DNA of 64,000 nt from Novosphingobium terrae (GTDB taxonomy: Bacteria; Pseudomonadota; Alphaproteobacteria; Sphingomonadales; Sphingomonadaceae). Below the pieces are notes generated by a model, which was not told the origin of the DNA, made no database searches, and saw nothing but the letters and a program-made list of their open reading frames with translations. Below, piece by piece: positions 1 to 9,406 of this stretch (the stretch's first letter is position 1; each line of letters opens with the position of its first letter). The stretch covers positions 62,001-126,000 of the forward strand of contig NZ_JABVZR010000003.1 of assembly GCF_017163935.1 (NCBI RefSeq), given 5' to 3'. The translations under genes and the position numbers were made by a program.

Positions 1-276
1 ACGCCCTCGTGCCGCCCAGGCTTTCATCAGCGTTTCTTGGGCAAGATCATCCGCGCGATCCCTGTCGCCGCACAGCATGCGGGCAAAGGCCCTCAGGTGA
101 GGAATGACAGCCGTAATTTCGCGGTGGAAGTCGGCATCAGAGAGCGGCTCGCCCTCGATCTTGTTTTTGGGCTTGTCAGCGCTTTCCTCTAACGAACATT
201 GGGCCAGGCCAGCATCGCGACCGATCGGCTGCGACACCGCAAGGGGCTCAAAAGTTTCGATTTCAAGGTTGCTCAC
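1..276 (-). CDS. EcfG-type general stress response sigma factor (3' end outside window)
   Basis: Only the first 92 codons are in the window. After a variable hydrophilic N-terminus of about 55 residues comes sigma-70 region 2, with the sequence HLRAFARMLCGDRDRADDLA followed by QETLMKAWAA. This is typical of alphaproteobacterial EcfG, the sigma factor that directs the general stress regulon when NepR is sequestered by PhyR. The start is a GTG with GGAGG seven bases upstream. A GGAAC-N16-TGTT element upstream matches the promoter class EcfG itself recognises, so autoregulation is likely. The next gene upstream on the same strand is a YihY membrane protein, not nepR, so this may be a second ecfG paralogue. 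Region 4 lies beyond the edge, so subgroup assignment rests on region 2 and the promoter. Confidence 0.85.
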   Translation of the reverse strand, partial: MSNLEIETFEPLAVSQPIGRDAGLAQCSLEESADKPKNKIEGEPLSDADFHREITAVIPHLRAFARMLCGDRDRADDLAQETLMKAWAARGR

Positions 277-307
277 GGTGCGCCTCCAGGTCTCACTTGC
301 AGTTTTC

Positions 308-332
308 AACAAATGATTTCGAAACCGGTTCC
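308..332 (-). promoter_or_regulatory. Candidate EcfG-dependent promoter of the sigma-factor gene
   Basis: On the minus strand GGAAC (332-328) is followed by 16 bases and TGTT (311-308). The known EcfG consensus is GGAAC-N16/17-CGTT. The element ends about 30 bases before the GTG start and just upstream of the GGAGG ribosome site. The rest of 333-588 shows no gene. Confidence 0.55.
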
Positions 333-588
333 GGCAAAATTTGCCTGTCGCCCCCAGAGGTTACGTGTCGGATTATATGGCACGCTGTCGCGACCATCTG
401 CTGGTTTCACAGGATGGGGGCATTCGCAGGCCGGCGCCGGCAGCATGTGCTAGCGCCGATATGGCATAAGACAGATTGAAATTTGGCTGACCACGCTGGT
501 CAAGTCAGATTGCAGGCCGAAGGAAGAGCCATCATAGGCAACCGAACTTCTGGCATCGTTCGATATTAAATCGTAAAAACGTGCGTAG

Positions 589-1698
589 TTAACCCCTCGT
601 CTTCTTGCGCCGCTGGAGAAACTCAGCCGCGGCACCCAAAGCAATCAGCGCAAATCCTTTGCCGTTTCCCGCGCGGCTCCTGATCAACGAAAGGCCCATC
701 GCTGCAAGAGAAAGCGGGAGCACCTCGCCGACGTCGCCCATTCGCAATTCGGGTCGTTCCGTTGATTGAAGCGCGAGTGCCGGAGCGGTTGTGACTCGAC
801 CGTCGGTAGCCTTGTCAGCATTCCATTCCTGGATCACTTTGTGCGGCGCTGACCGATTGATCTTGATGCGTTCCGAATTCAGTTCGGCCCCGAAGAGCAG
901 AGCGTAGCTCGAAGAATAGAACCAGGTCAGCACGACAATGACTGCGCTGAGGGAGCCGTAAGTTGCGTTGTAGTGGCCAATTCCGGCGGCGTAGGCGCCA
1001 AAGCCCAGGCTCACAACCAGCCAGCTGACTGATGCCAGGACCGACCCGGGCGTTATCCAGGACCAGCGTATGTGATCGAGCGCCGGGCCATAGCGGTAAA
1101 GCGTCGCAGCCGCGGCCATTCCTACGCCGGTGAGCAGGGCATAGGAGACTATCTTTCCAAGCAGCAAAACCGCTTCCGGCAAGGTGGGCAGGAGGTGCTC
1201 AAGGTGGCCGAGGGCGGCAATGGCTATCAGTCCCAGGATCACCGTTACCACGGCCGCTCCGGTAATCGCGAGCGCCAGGCCGTTCACGGCCACGAAACTG
1301 CGATGCTCCTTGACCTCGAACGCGACATTGAGAGCGGTGATGATTGAGGCGGCTCCATTGCGGGCGCCAAACAAGGCGATCGCCAGGGCGGCAACGACGC
1401 CGAGTCCTTTTTTGCCGTCGGAGGCTTTGACCAGCTCCATAAGCTGCTGTCCGATCAGACGGGCGGCATCGGCGGGCATGACCGCTGCCAGCCTTTTGAC
1501 GTCGTGAACGACGGTTCCAGGCTCGGCAAACATGCCATAGGTCAGGATGACGGCGGCAAGGAGGGGGACCAACGCCAGAAAGCCATAAAACGCGACGCCG
1601 GCGGCGATCAGACCTATGTTGTGCTCGCCCGCTTCACGCCAACTTTGCAGGAAGACCTTCTTCCAGCCTGACAACGGCAATCGGACTCTCTTCTTCAT
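589..1698 (-). CDS. YihY/virulence factor BrkB family inner-membrane protein
   Basis: A polytopic membrane protein of about 369 residues. Its N-terminus has the family pattern SWREAGEHNIGLIAAGVAFY, followed by about six hydrophobic segments and the conserved block GHYNATYGSLSAVIVVLTWF. The C-terminal tail of about 90 residues is hydrophilic and ends in a short hydrophobic patch and a basic RRKKTRG terminus. The biochemical role of the family is not established; members were once called BrkB or ribonuclease BN, the latter being a misassignment. No start has a good Shine-Dalgarno. I chose the Met giving the usual family N-terminus; in-frame ATGs at 1743 and 1764 are alternatives. A near-match to an EcfG promoter (GGACC-N16-CGTT) lies at 1840-1816. 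Confidence 0.85.
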   Translation of the reverse strand: MKKRVRLPLSGWKKVFLQSWREAGEHNIGLIAAGVAFYGFLALVPLLAAVILTYGMFAEPGTVVHDVKRLAAVMPADAARLIGQQLMELVKASDGKKGLGVVAALAIALFGARNGAASIITALNVAFEVKEHRSFVAVNGLALAITGAAVVTVILGLIAIAALGHLEHLLPTLPEAVLLLGKIVSYALLTGVGMAAAATLYRYGPALDHIRWSWITPGSVLASVSWLVVSLGFGAYAAGIGHYNATYGSLSAVIVVLTWFYSSSYALLFGAELNSERIKINRSAPHKVIQEWNADKATDGRVTTAPALALQSTERPELRMGDVGEVLPLSLAAMGLSLIRSRAGNGKGFALIALGAAAEFLQRRKKTRG

Positions 1699-2048
1699 TG
1701 CGTGAGGCCAGGGATGAGAGAGCCATGCTGAAACCCTTAACATGTTGAAGATCAAAATAGGCATGGCGCGGCCGCACCTTCGGTCTGTCGCGACAGGCCC
1801 GCGCTCACGTCTAGCAACGTCCCTTCGTTGAAAGGGGTCCGGGACGGCGGCTTAGTTCTTGCCGAGCCATGGTCATCGAGTTGATGAGCGGGCGTTGCTC
1901 GTCTGCGGTTTGTGCAAGCTTCGAAGGGCGCGCGCTGCCACAGGAGGAAGACAGGTTCGAACCTTACAGCCGTTTGAAAGTTAACACTTGTGGCTGGCTC
2001 GCTTGGAGGGGTCGGCAACGCGGAAATCGGACGTCGAGGAGCGGTTTG

Positions 2049-3977
2049 GTGGAACATCGAAAAAAGGCCCTTTCCCTGGTGTTGGCCCTTTGTCTGCTCG
2101 GTGTGGCTGCCGGACCCGCACATGCCCAGATCGTTACCGATGCCAAGCTTCCAGTGCTGGAAGCTCTCCAGCGGGACCTTGGTACGGGCTCGTCTCTTCT
2201 CGAGCGTCAGCTCGACGAACCTTTTACCAACAGTTTTGGTTTTCCTCTCCTCCTCGCAATGCTGGGTATCGCGATCGCGGTGGTTTGGCCTGTCCGCCTG
2301 CGACTTCTCAAGGTCTACACCACCTGGCTGGACAGGCTCGCGCTCGACAAGAGACTGTCGGTCAGCGCGACTTCAGTGGGGAACGTGGTTCTGACCACAT
2401 TGCTGGTGGCGCTGTCAGGGCAGTTTTTGCTTTGGGCTCTTGAGGCCAATCTATCTCTTCTCCCCGAAACGCTGATCCTTGCAAAGGCACTGGCGATCGG
2501 CATCGGCATCGCCGGTCTTGGTCTGGGCGTCGGCAGAGCGCTCGAGGCTCCTGACGATCCGGGTGACCGGCCCCTTCAAATACCGCCGGGGCTTGAGGAA
2601 ACTGTCGGGCACTATCCCTTCGCGGCGGGAATCATGCTCGGCCTGACGAATCTGATCGATCAGACGTCCAGACTGCTCCACGCGACAAGCACCAGTTGGA
2701 ACCTTGCGCAAGGCGCGATCGCGTTGATTGAGGGCATCGTCGTGGCCCGCTTCCTCATTCTTGCGGGCAAAGCGCGGGAAAGAGAGGTCGAGGCCGCGAC
2801 TGCCGCGAAAAAGGGGCCTGTGGTCCCTGCCATTTTTGGCATGACGGCCATTGTGTGGATCGCTCTCGCGGCCGCGGGCATTGCCTGTCTCTTTGACCAT
2901 ATCCCGTTCGGCATCCTTATTCTTCAGGAGTTGCTGTGGTCCGGCCTCGTGCTGACGATCGCCTGGCTCCTGACTGGTTTCCTTGACGCGCTCTTAGCTC
3001 AGCTCTTCGATGCTGATCGAACCGTCGGGCGTTTTGCAACAGCTGTGATTGGTGTTCGCCGTTCCCGCGTGAAGCAGCTAGCCTTGCTGGCGAGCGCGTG
3101 CCTGACTGTCATGGTCTGGCTCTTTGCCATTGGAATGGTGGCAGCACCTCTTCACAGTGGCCACTCCATTGTCATCGATCAGATGAGGCCGCTGCCGCTT
3201 CTCAACTCGGTGCGCTCGCTCGATCTCTCTCCGCGCACCATCGGCATGGCGCTGCTGGTTCTGTTCATCGGCATTGCGCTGACGCGCATGGTGCGTGGTT
3301 GGCTGGAGAAGCGGTTCCTGCCCTCAACCACGCTCGACATCGGCGTGCGCACCTCTCTGGTCACCGGCCTGAGCTACTTCGGCATCCTCGCCGCTCTGCT
3401 CGGTGCGACAAATGTGCTGGGCGTTCAGCTGGAGAAGATCACACTGATCGCCAGCGCCCTGTCGGTCGGCATCGGTTTTGGCCTGCAGTCAATCATCCAG
3501 AACTTTGTCTCGGGCGTCATTTTGCTGATCGAGCGCCCGGTCAAACCGGGGGATTGGGTTTCGGTATCCGGCGCGGAGGGCACGATCCGCAGGATACGCG
3601 TTCGCGCGACCGAACTGGCGACGACCGATGGAGGCACCGCCATTGTTCCCAACTCGTCCTTCATCTCCGGCAACGTCTCCAACCAGGGAAACACGCGCAT
3701 GGCCGAAAGGCTGGATCTGACATTGGCCGTCAGCGGTTGCTCGAGCCCGGCGGCCGCGCGTCAGGCGCTCCTCGACCTTATCGCCGATGATGACCTGCCG
3801 GTCAGGGCTGACCCGGCGCCCGATGTATGCCTCACCACGCTGGGCGACGGAGAATGGACCTTCAATCTGAGGCTTTTTGCCAAGCCCGGTGCCAATCCGA
3901 GAACGGCGCGGAGCGACATCTTGCTTCGCCTCGCAGCCCAGAGCGAGGCCAAGGGCATCAAGATCAAAACAAGCTGA
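2049..3977 (+). CDS. MscS-family mechanosensitive ion channel with periplasmic N-terminus
   Basis: A 642-residue channel of the large MscS type, which opens under membrane tension to release osmolytes. The chosen GTG start has GAGGAG eight bases upstream and begins a clear signal peptide (KKALSLVLALCLLGVAAG, cleaved near AHA). The open frame extends 60 codons further upstream, but without a ribosome site or membrane-protein character. Several transmembrane helices precede the glycine-rich pore helix (residues about 462-498, ALSVGIGFGLQSIIQNFVSG). Next come the beta domain (VKPGDWVSVSGAEGTIRRI, then VPNSSFISGNVSN) and the alpha/beta vestibule. It lies beside other stress genes. A weak EcfG-like element (CGAAC-N16-AGTT) occurs at 1958-1982. 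Confidence 0.92.
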   Translation: MEHRKKALSLVLALCLLGVAAGPAHAQIVTDAKLPVLEALQRDLGTGSSLLERQLDEPFTNSFGFPLLLAMLGIAIAVVWPVRLRLLKVYTTWLDRLALDKRLSVSATSVGNVVLTTLLVALSGQFLLWALEANLSLLPETLILAKALAIGIGIAGLGLGVGRALEAPDDPGDRPLQIPPGLEETVGHYPFAAGIMLGLTNLIDQTSRLLHATSTSWNLAQGAIALIEGIVVARFLILAGKAREREVEAATAAKKGPVVPAIFGMTAIVWIALAAAGIACLFDHIPFGILILQELLWSGLVLTIAWLLTGFLDALLAQLFDADRTVGRFATAVIGVRRSRVKQLALLASACLTVMVWLFAIGMVAAPLHSGHSIVIDQMRPLPLLNSVRSLDLSPRTIGMALLVLFIGIALTRMVRGWLEKRFLPSTTLDIGVRTSLVTGLSYFGILAALLGATNVLGVQLEKITLIASALSVGIGFGLQSIIQNFVSGVILLIERPVKPGDWVSVSGAEGTIRRIRVRATELATTDGGTAIVPNSSFISGNVSNQGNTRMAERLDLTLAVSGCSSPAAARQALLDLIADDDLPVRADPAPDVCLTTLGDGEWTFNLRLFAKPGANPRTARSDILLRLAAQSEAKGIKIKTS

Positions 3978-4112
3978 AAACGGGGCGCAGCGTCTGGTCT
4001 TGGCCTTGGCTCGTCTTACCCCGGAAGGCTCGAACGCGTGGGGCCACGGGTGATCCCGCGCATTGAAAGCCTCGTCCCCCAAGCAATGGGGCCCCAAAAA
4101 AAGGAGCATTTC

Positions 4113-5006
4113 ATGACCGATCGGCTCACTCTCCAGGACCCGCGTGTCCAATATCCCCGACCGCCCTTTCCGCGCCAGCCCCAGCCTGTGCCAGGTCTCG
4201 CCACGCAGATGGATCCCAAGCCTGATCATGGAGAGAAAAGCTACAGGGGCTCAGGCAAGCTGACCGGCCGCAAGGCGCTGGTCACAGGTGGGGATTCCGG
4301 CATCGGCCGGGCTGCCGCCATTGCCTTTGCCCGCGAAGGCGCGGATGTGGCGATCGTCTACCTGCCCGGCGAGGAAAGCGATGCGAAAGAGGTTGTCGCT
4401 CTGATCGAGGCCGACGGCCGCAAGGCCGTTGCGCTGCCCGGCGATGTAACGGACGAAGCGTTCTGCCGCCAACTGGTCGCAAATGCCGTTGAGGGTCTGG
4501 GCGGCCTCGATGTGCTGGTCATCAACGCAGGCCGCCAGCAGAATCGTGAGGATATCTCGAAGGTCACCTCCGAAGATTTCGACAAGACGCTCAAGACCAA
4601 TCTTTATGCGCTGCACTGGATCGCTCAGGCCGCCATGCCGCATCTGAAAGCCGGGGCCTCGATCATCACGACGGCCTCGATCCAGGCTTATGAACCCTCA
4701 GCCATTCTGCTCGACTACGCGACGACCAAAGCGGGTATCGTCGCCTATACCAAGGCGCTCGCCAAGCAGACCATTGAGAAGGGCATTCGTGCCAACGTCG
4801 TGGCGCCCGGACCTTTCTGGACGGCTCTGCAGTCGAGCGGAGGTCAGCCGCCTGAGGCGGTCATGAAATTCGGCGAGGAAAGTGTTTACGGCCGCCCGGG
4901 TCAGCCGGTCGAGATCGCACCTGTCTATGTCCTGCTGGCCTCGCAGGAAGCGAGCTTCATCAGTGGTGAGGTCTATGGCGTGACGGGCGGCGCCGGAATC
5001 GCCTGA
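4113..5006 (+). CDS. SDR family oxidoreductase, YghA/general-stress type
   Basis: A 298-residue classical-fold short-chain dehydrogenase with a hydrophilic, proline-rich N-terminal extension of about 45 residues ([14 protein letters not shown], then KPDHGEKSY). This is characteristic of the E. coli YghA / Bacillus YdaD/YhdF group. The cofactor motif TGGDSGIG lies at about residues 54-61, NAGRQQN follows, and the catalytic set is Ser in [10 protein letters not shown] and YATTK. The C-terminal [10 protein letters not shown] completes the fold. The substrate is unknown; YdaD and YhdF are general-stress proteins in Bacillus. The start has AAGGAG six bases upstream. It is a single gene convergent with the GH15 gene. 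Confidence 0.93.
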   Translation: MTDRLTLQDPRVQYPRPPFPRQPQPVPGLATQMDPKPDHGEKSYRGSGKLTGRKALVTGGDSGIGRAAAIAFAREGADVAIVYLPGEESDAKEVVALIEADGRKAVALPGDVTDEAFCRQLVANAVEGLGGLDVLVINAGRQQNREDISKVTSEDFDKTLKTNLYALHWIAQAAMPHLKAGASIITTASIQAYEPSAILLDYATTKAGIVAYTKALAKQTIEKGIRANVVAPGPFWTALQSSGGQPPEAVMKFGEESVYGRPGQPVEIAPVYVLLASQEASFISGEVYGVTGGAGIA

Positions 5007-5014
5007 GGCCAAGC

Positions 5015-5042
5015 GCGGGCGGGTGCCAGGGCGCTCGCCCGC
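5015..5042. terminator. Hairpin between convergent genes
   Basis: GCGGGCG (5015-5021) pairs with CGCCCGC (5036-5042) across a 14-base loop, exactly in the gap between the SDR and GH15 stop codons. There is no T-tract, so a terminator role in both directions is only likely. Confidence 0.4.
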
Positions 5043-6818
5043 TCAACCGAGCGATGCTGCGGCGTGGATCAAGGCAAGATGGCTCAGCCCCTGAGGCATG
5101 TTGCCGAGGAAGCCGCCGGTCTCGGGGTCGATCATCTCGGGTAGTGTCTGGCCATGGTCGCCAATCCGATAGAGGAGTGACTCAAATTGGCTGCGTGCCT
5201 CCGCTTTACGCCCGAGCGCCGCTTTGGCGGATACCACCCAGAAACTGCATGCCAGAAAGCAACCTTCTTCGTCCTTGATGCTGGTGAGCCGACGATGAAG
5301 GCCGTTCGATCCCAGCACGCGATCAATGGCGTCAAGGGTGAGCGACAGGCGCTCTGCACCGTCAAAACCAAAAGGGACGGCAAGAGCAAGGGAGGCATCG
5401 AGTTCGTGGCTTCCCGCCCAGGCGACATAGCTCTGATGCTCAGAAGACCAGCAATGCTCACCGATCCACTTTTCGATGCGGTCCCGCACCCGCTCCCAGC
5501 GCGGCACACAGCGATCCGCGATATGACCATCCCGCGCCAGCTCAACCGCGCGCGCCAGGGCCTGCCAGCAGCTGATTTTGGACATGGTGTAATGGCGCAG
5601 TTCCGGTAGCTCCCAGATTCCGCTGTCTTTTTGCATCCAGCTGTCGGCACATTGGTCGGCAAGCTGAGAGAGGACACGCGCGGAGCGATCATCCAGCACA
5701 TTGCCATGGGCGACAAAGGCGGCCGCGACTTCGAAGATGTCACCGTAAATTCCGTGCTGGTGCTGATCGGTGGCGATGTTGCCGCGCCGCACCGGCTGAG
5801 ACTCGCGGTAGCCGGGCAGGTCGATGTCCCGAGCATCGGGCACCATATCGCCGCCCAGCGTGTAGCACACTCGAGCGCCGTGCTCATCGAGCCTTTTGAT
5901 CAGCCAGGTGAAGGCGGCCTTTGCCTCCGGCTGTGCGCCGATCAGCAGGAAAGCCTTGATCGTGTATCCAGCGTCCCTGACCCAAGCGTAGCGATAGTCG
6001 AAGTTTTTGGGACCGCCGATCTTTTCCGGCAGGGACGTGGTCGCGGCAGCGGTGATGGCGCCGGATGGCGAGTAAAGCAGAAGTTTGAGCGCCAAAGCGC
6101 TGCTCAGGACCTGCTCCCGAAACGGACCGTCATAGCGCAGACCTTCGCTCCATTGCCGCCACTCCCTGTGCGAGGTTTCGACTCGCGCGTCGATCTGGGC
6201 GATTGTGGGCACCACCATGGGCTCGTCATCCCCGGCGACCACAGCAACGATCTCGCTTTCTCCGGCCGCCAGGGACAGCCGACCCCGAAAGATCAAATCC
6301 TCATCCTGCTCGACATGCAGCTTTTTACCATGCCGGATGAGGCCGAGCACGGTCCCCGCATGGAAAACCGTCCCATTGGCGGTGCGCACGAGATAGGGAC
6401 TGCAGCTGTTGGCTCGCGTACCGATCCTGATTTCAACGATGAACGATACATGGCCTTCCACACCTTCGATCCGCCTGGCGAGTTCGCACCATGGGAGCCG
6501 CCCTGCCGGGCCGCTGTTCAAGGATTCGACGAGCCGAGCCGTTCCTGTTTCCGTCGAAAACAATGTTTCATGCACATTGCTCCCCGGGCGATAGGATTGC
6601 CGGGTTGTGAAAGGGCTATCAGGCGTGATCGAAAAACGACCACCTTCGTCAGGCCAGAGCAGCCGGTCGAACATCGGCGGTGCGTCCATATTGGGGACAC
6701 ACCACCAGTCGATAGATCCATCGGCGCCCGACAGAGCCACTGAGCGGCCGTCACCAAGCGCAGCATAATCGCTCAGTTCGAGCCACCCGTCACGGCGCGT
6801 GCCGGAGGGGGCCGTCAT
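5043..6818 (-). CDS. Glycoside hydrolase family 15 protein (glucoamylase/trehalase-like)
   Basis: About 591 residues with the bacterial GH15 layout: an N-terminal beta-sandwich starting SDYAALGDGRSVALSGADGS-IDWW, then an (alpha/alpha)6 catalytic barrel. Signature blocks are RYAWVRDAGYTIKAFL, GDIFEVAAA, SGIWELPELRHYTMSKISCW (its Glu is the probable general acid), ELDASLALAVPFGF and the C-terminal GGFLGNMPQGLSHLALI. Family members hydrolyse alpha-glucosidic bonds, including trehalose and maltodextrins, fitting compatible-solute turnover in a stress island. No signal peptide is seen, so it is cytoplasmic. The frame can start at a TTG at 6848; the ATG at 6818 is preferred, although neither has a clear ribosome site. 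A GGAAC-N16-CATT near-match lies at 6943-6919. Confidence 0.9.
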   Translation of the reverse strand: MTAPSGTRRDGWLELSDYAALGDGRSVALSGADGSIDWWCVPNMDAPPMFDRLLWPDEGGRFSITPDSPFTTRQSYRPGSNVHETLFSTETGTARLVESLNSGPAGRLPWCELARRIEGVEGHVSFIVEIRIGTRANSCSPYLVRTANGTVFHAGTVLGLIRHGKKLHVEQDEDLIFRGRLSLAAGESEIVAVVAGDDEPMVVPTIAQIDARVETSHREWRQWSEGLRYDGPFREQVLSSALALKLLLYSPSGAITAAATTSLPEKIGGPKNFDYRYAWVRDAGYTIKAFLLIGAQPEAKAAFTWLIKRLDEHGARVCYTLGGDMVPDARDIDLPGYRESQPVRRGNIATDQHQHGIYGDIFEVAAAFVAHGNVLDDRSARVLSQLADQCADSWMQKDSGIWELPELRHYTMSKISCWQALARAVELARDGHIADRCVPRWERVRDRIEKWIGEHCWSSEHQSYVAWAGSHELDASLALAVPFGFDGAERLSLTLDAIDRVLGSNGLHRRLTSIKDEEGCFLACSFWVVSAKAALGRKAEARSQFESLLYRIGDHGQTLPEMIDPETGGFLGNMPQGLSHLALIHAAASLG

Positions 6819-7133
6819 CGTTTGGACGTCAACCGGCGGGCAGCGCAAGGCGCGGGCGAGGTTCGCTGAGTCATTGGATCTGTCTCTTTGTCCCGGAATG
6901 GAGGCTGGCGAAGCGTTTAATGCGCTGATTTGACGCCTGTTCCACCGGGCATTCGCGAATGAGGCTCGGTTTCATCGGTCGGCATAGACATCGCTGCCTG
7001 TGTATCTGCGGGTTGCACTGGCCTTATGCCGGGGCAGGCGCTTGACCAGGATCTTTTTCGTGAACGCCGGCTTCATCCAGGATGAGGTTTCGACCCGTTT
7101 GTCGGGACCTGTGATCCGATGGAGGCATCAGCG

Positions 7134-7562
7134 ATGGCTGGACTAAAGGCAGATGACCCGTTTGATCTGGATCGCTTCGTCGAGGCACAGACCGCGATCT
7201 ACGACACCGCGCTTGGTGAGATCCGGCAGGGCGATAAACGGAGCCACTGGATGTGGTTTATATTCCCCCAGATCGTTGGACTGGGGACAAGCCCGATGGC
7301 GCAGCGCTACGCGCTCGAATCCCTGGATGAAGCCCGGGCCTATCTCGATCACGCTCTTCTCGGCCACCGATACCGCGAATGTGTCGGGGCTCTTCAGGCA
7401 TTGTCCGAGCGCGATGCCGAAGCAGTCTTTGGGCCGGTGGATGCTCTGAAGCTACGCTCGTCGCTCACGTTATTTGTCAAGGCCTCAGGTGACAGTCTGA
7501 TTGAGGATGCGCTCCAAGAGTGGTTCGGGCAATCCGATCCCGAGACCCTGAAGCGGCTTTGA
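7134..7562 (+). CDS. DUF1810 family protein
   Basis: A 142-residue soluble protein. The family core begins DPFDLDRFVEAQ, continues with EIRQGDKRSHWMWFIFPQ and GLGTSPMAQRYAL, and ends with a helical half containing FGPVDALKLRSSLTLF. These are the hallmark blocks of DUF1810 (COG5579), whose biochemical role is unknown. Start choice: an upstream in-frame ATG at 7119 overlaps the sequence GGAGG, which sits eight bases before the ATG at 7134, so the latter is the natural start. It is monocistronic and followed by a good terminator. The 270-base space to the divergent GH15 gene must hold both promoters. Confidence 0.9.
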   Translation: MAGLKADDPFDLDRFVEAQTAIYDTALGEIRQGDKRSHWMWFIFPQIVGLGTSPMAQRYALESLDEARAYLDHALLGHRYRECVGALQALSERDAEAVFGPVDALKLRSSLTLFVKASGDSLIEDALQEWFGQSDPETLKRL

Positions 7563-7686
7563 AAATAACACTTGGACATGGCCGTCACCGTGAGGCCGCG
7601 GGGGCCGCATCTCATCGCCTGATGCGGTAGCGTTCCCTTCAGCCTCACCAGCCTTACGTCGAACCGGTTCTTACACCACTGACGGG

Positions 7687-7714
7687 CGGGCTCGGTCTGG
7701 ATCAAGCCCGTTTT
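7687..7714 (+). terminator. Rho-independent terminator after the DUF1810 gene
   Basis: CGGGCT (7687-7692) and AGCCCG (7705-7710) form a stem followed directly by TTTT. It sits 125 bases after the DUF1810 stop, in otherwise empty sequence (7563-7823). Confidence 0.6.
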
Positions 7715-7823
7715 CCCCATTTTGCCTAGTGGTCTCTAAGCGCTTGGCGAGGTTGGAACAGCCGTGCGCCTCAGAGCTTAGAACAGCGTAGTCAGCCATG
7801 TCGCGGCGAACCGGAGTTCCATC

Positions 7824-8834
7824 ATGCCCCCTCAGACGCCTGCCGCCTCGTCGCAGCCTCGCCTGCGTACCGCCGTCATCACAGGTGGTTCAAGCGGCAT
7901 CGGCCAGGCCGCTGCAGAGGCGTTTGCCCAAAGCGGGTGGCGGCTTATTCTGGCCGCACGTGGAATTGAGGACCTCGAGGCGGTGGCTGAACGATGCCGG
8001 TCTCATGGCGTCCCGGTGTTGACCAGAGTCTGCGATGTCGGCGATGCCGAGCGCATACAAGCTCTGGCGCAGGAGGCGCGAGAGTTTGGCGATGGGATCG
8101 ACCTGTGGTTCAGCAATGTCGGGGTGGGAGCAGTGGGCAAATTCCTCGATGTTCCTATCGCCATCCACGATCAGGTCATTCGCTCCAATCTGATGGGCCA
8201 CATGCATGACGCTCACGCGGCGCTGCCGATCTTTCTACAGCAGGGGCAGGGGGTCTTCGTGAACATGATCTCGCTGGGTGGCTATGCCTCGACGCCCTTT
8301 GCTGCCGCCTATGCTGCCAGCAAGTTTGGGCTCCGGGGCTGGTCTGAAGCTCTGCGCGCCGAGCTATCCGACCGCCCGCGCGTGCACATCTGTGACGTCT
8401 ATCCCTCTTTCGTGGATACCCCTGGGCTGCGCCATGCCGGGAACTTCACCGGCAAGCGTCTTTCCGCGCCACCGCCCCTGCTTGATCCCCGCCAGGTCGC
8501 GCAGGCGGTGGTTCGCCTGGCGGACAAGCCGAAGCCCTCGACAATCGTCGGGGTTCCCACCTGGGCCATCCGCTTGGGACACGTCCTGTCGCCGGCTCTG
8601 AGCGCGCGCGCCGCCAATATGCTGTTCGAACGCTATTTCGCCTCGGCCCGGCCGACGGAGATCACGAGCGGCAACGTGCTACATCCTCGGCATGATGGCG
8701 CAGGCATCGACGGTGGACTGCGCGCCTCGCCCCTGATGCGCAAGCTAGGCATGGCAGCAGCGGTTGCGGGCGCCCTGTTGGCCGGACATCTGGTGTCGAA
8801 AGTAACTCAGGGCCGGGGTACCGAGCGACCCTGA
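7824..8834 (+). CDS. SDR family oxidoreductase with C-terminal hydrophobic segment
   Basis: A 336-residue short-chain dehydrogenase. The cofactor motif TGGSSGIG is at about residue 20, and NVGVGAVGKF replaces the usual NAG strand. The catalytic Ser lies in NMISLGGYAS and the catalytic Tyr/Lys in YAASK. After the Rossmann core comes a tail of about 80 residues ending in a hydrophobic stretch (LGMAAAVAGALLAGHLV). This tail suggests membrane association; the same layout occurs in SDRs related to the DltE/YqjQ types. The substrate is unknown. GGAG lies seven bases before the ATG. A GGAAC box at 7755 has no matching -10 element. Confidence 0.9.
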   Translation: MPPQTPAASSQPRLRTAVITGGSSGIGQAAAEAFAQSGWRLILAARGIEDLEAVAERCRSHGVPVLTRVCDVGDAERIQALAQEAREFGDGIDLWFSNVGVGAVGKFLDVPIAIHDQVIRSNLMGHMHDAHAALPIFLQQGQGVFVNMISLGGYASTPFAAAYAASKFGLRGWSEALRAELSDRPRVHICDVYPSFVDTPGLRHAGNFTGKRLSAPPPLLDPRQVAQAVVRLADKPKPSTIVGVPTWAIRLGHVLSPALSARAANMLFERYFASARPTEITSGNVLHPRHDGAGIDGGLRASPLMRKLGMAAAVAGALLAGHLVSKVTQGRGTERP

Positions 8835-9406
8835 TCAGGTCGGACGAAGCAGAGCAGCAATGCGATCGGGGATCTGCACTGTCTTTGGGATACATAAGGT
8901 CTTAGCCAGAATGGCGGGGCGTAGCGAGCGCCATTCAGGTGAGCTAGCCGCATGGCGCCTTTTGAGGGCGGCCGTCGGTCCGAGCACGAAAATAGGCATC
9001 AAAAGGCCGATTCATCGATACATCCTGCCTGAGCGGGCATGCATCGCATGCGCCGATTCGGAACATTGATTTTTTTGGAAGGCGAGCTTTCGGGCAAAAT
9101 CAGGTCGTCGGCTGGCGATAATGTCTTCTCCCGATAAGGCTCTTCGCTGGGCTCAAGGTCAGTCGACAAGGCAACTGACCACGTGTTTTAGGGAAAGTCA
9201 GTCCCTTCACCATGGCACAATAGCAGGCGAGCGGGCCAACCGACCTCACAACAGCCGTCTGAAGACGGAACCCGAACCTCGAGATGGCGCTCCTCCGCCA
9301 AGCTGAAGAAAAAGTTTGGAGCTGACCGGGGTACTTTTTGCCCGCTGGGCCATTGGGTCAATGAGTCTGCTGCCTCCTGCGGCGATTCTCAATCTCAGGA
9401 GCTATT
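8835..9406. other. Intergenic stretch without a supported gene
   Basis: The 572 bases between the SDR and the DUF2383 gene contain only short open frames without ribosome sites. I see two GCATGC palindromes near 9040-9055. The promoter of the DUF2383 gene should lie near 9240-9380, but no EcfG-type box with a proper -10 is visible. Confidence 0.5.

Noticed and set aside
1954..1963. GGTTCGAACC resembling a tRNA T-loop
   Set aside because: No acceptor, D or anticodon stem can be built around it; it is just a palindrome upstream of the mscS gene.
5631..6743. A 370-codon + strand frame
   Set aside because: Antisense to the GH15 gene, whose motifs are unmistakable on the other strand.
7755..7775. 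GGAAC box before the second SDR as an EcfG promoter
   Set aside because: The -10 part 16 bases later is GCTT, without GTT, so it does not meet the consensus.
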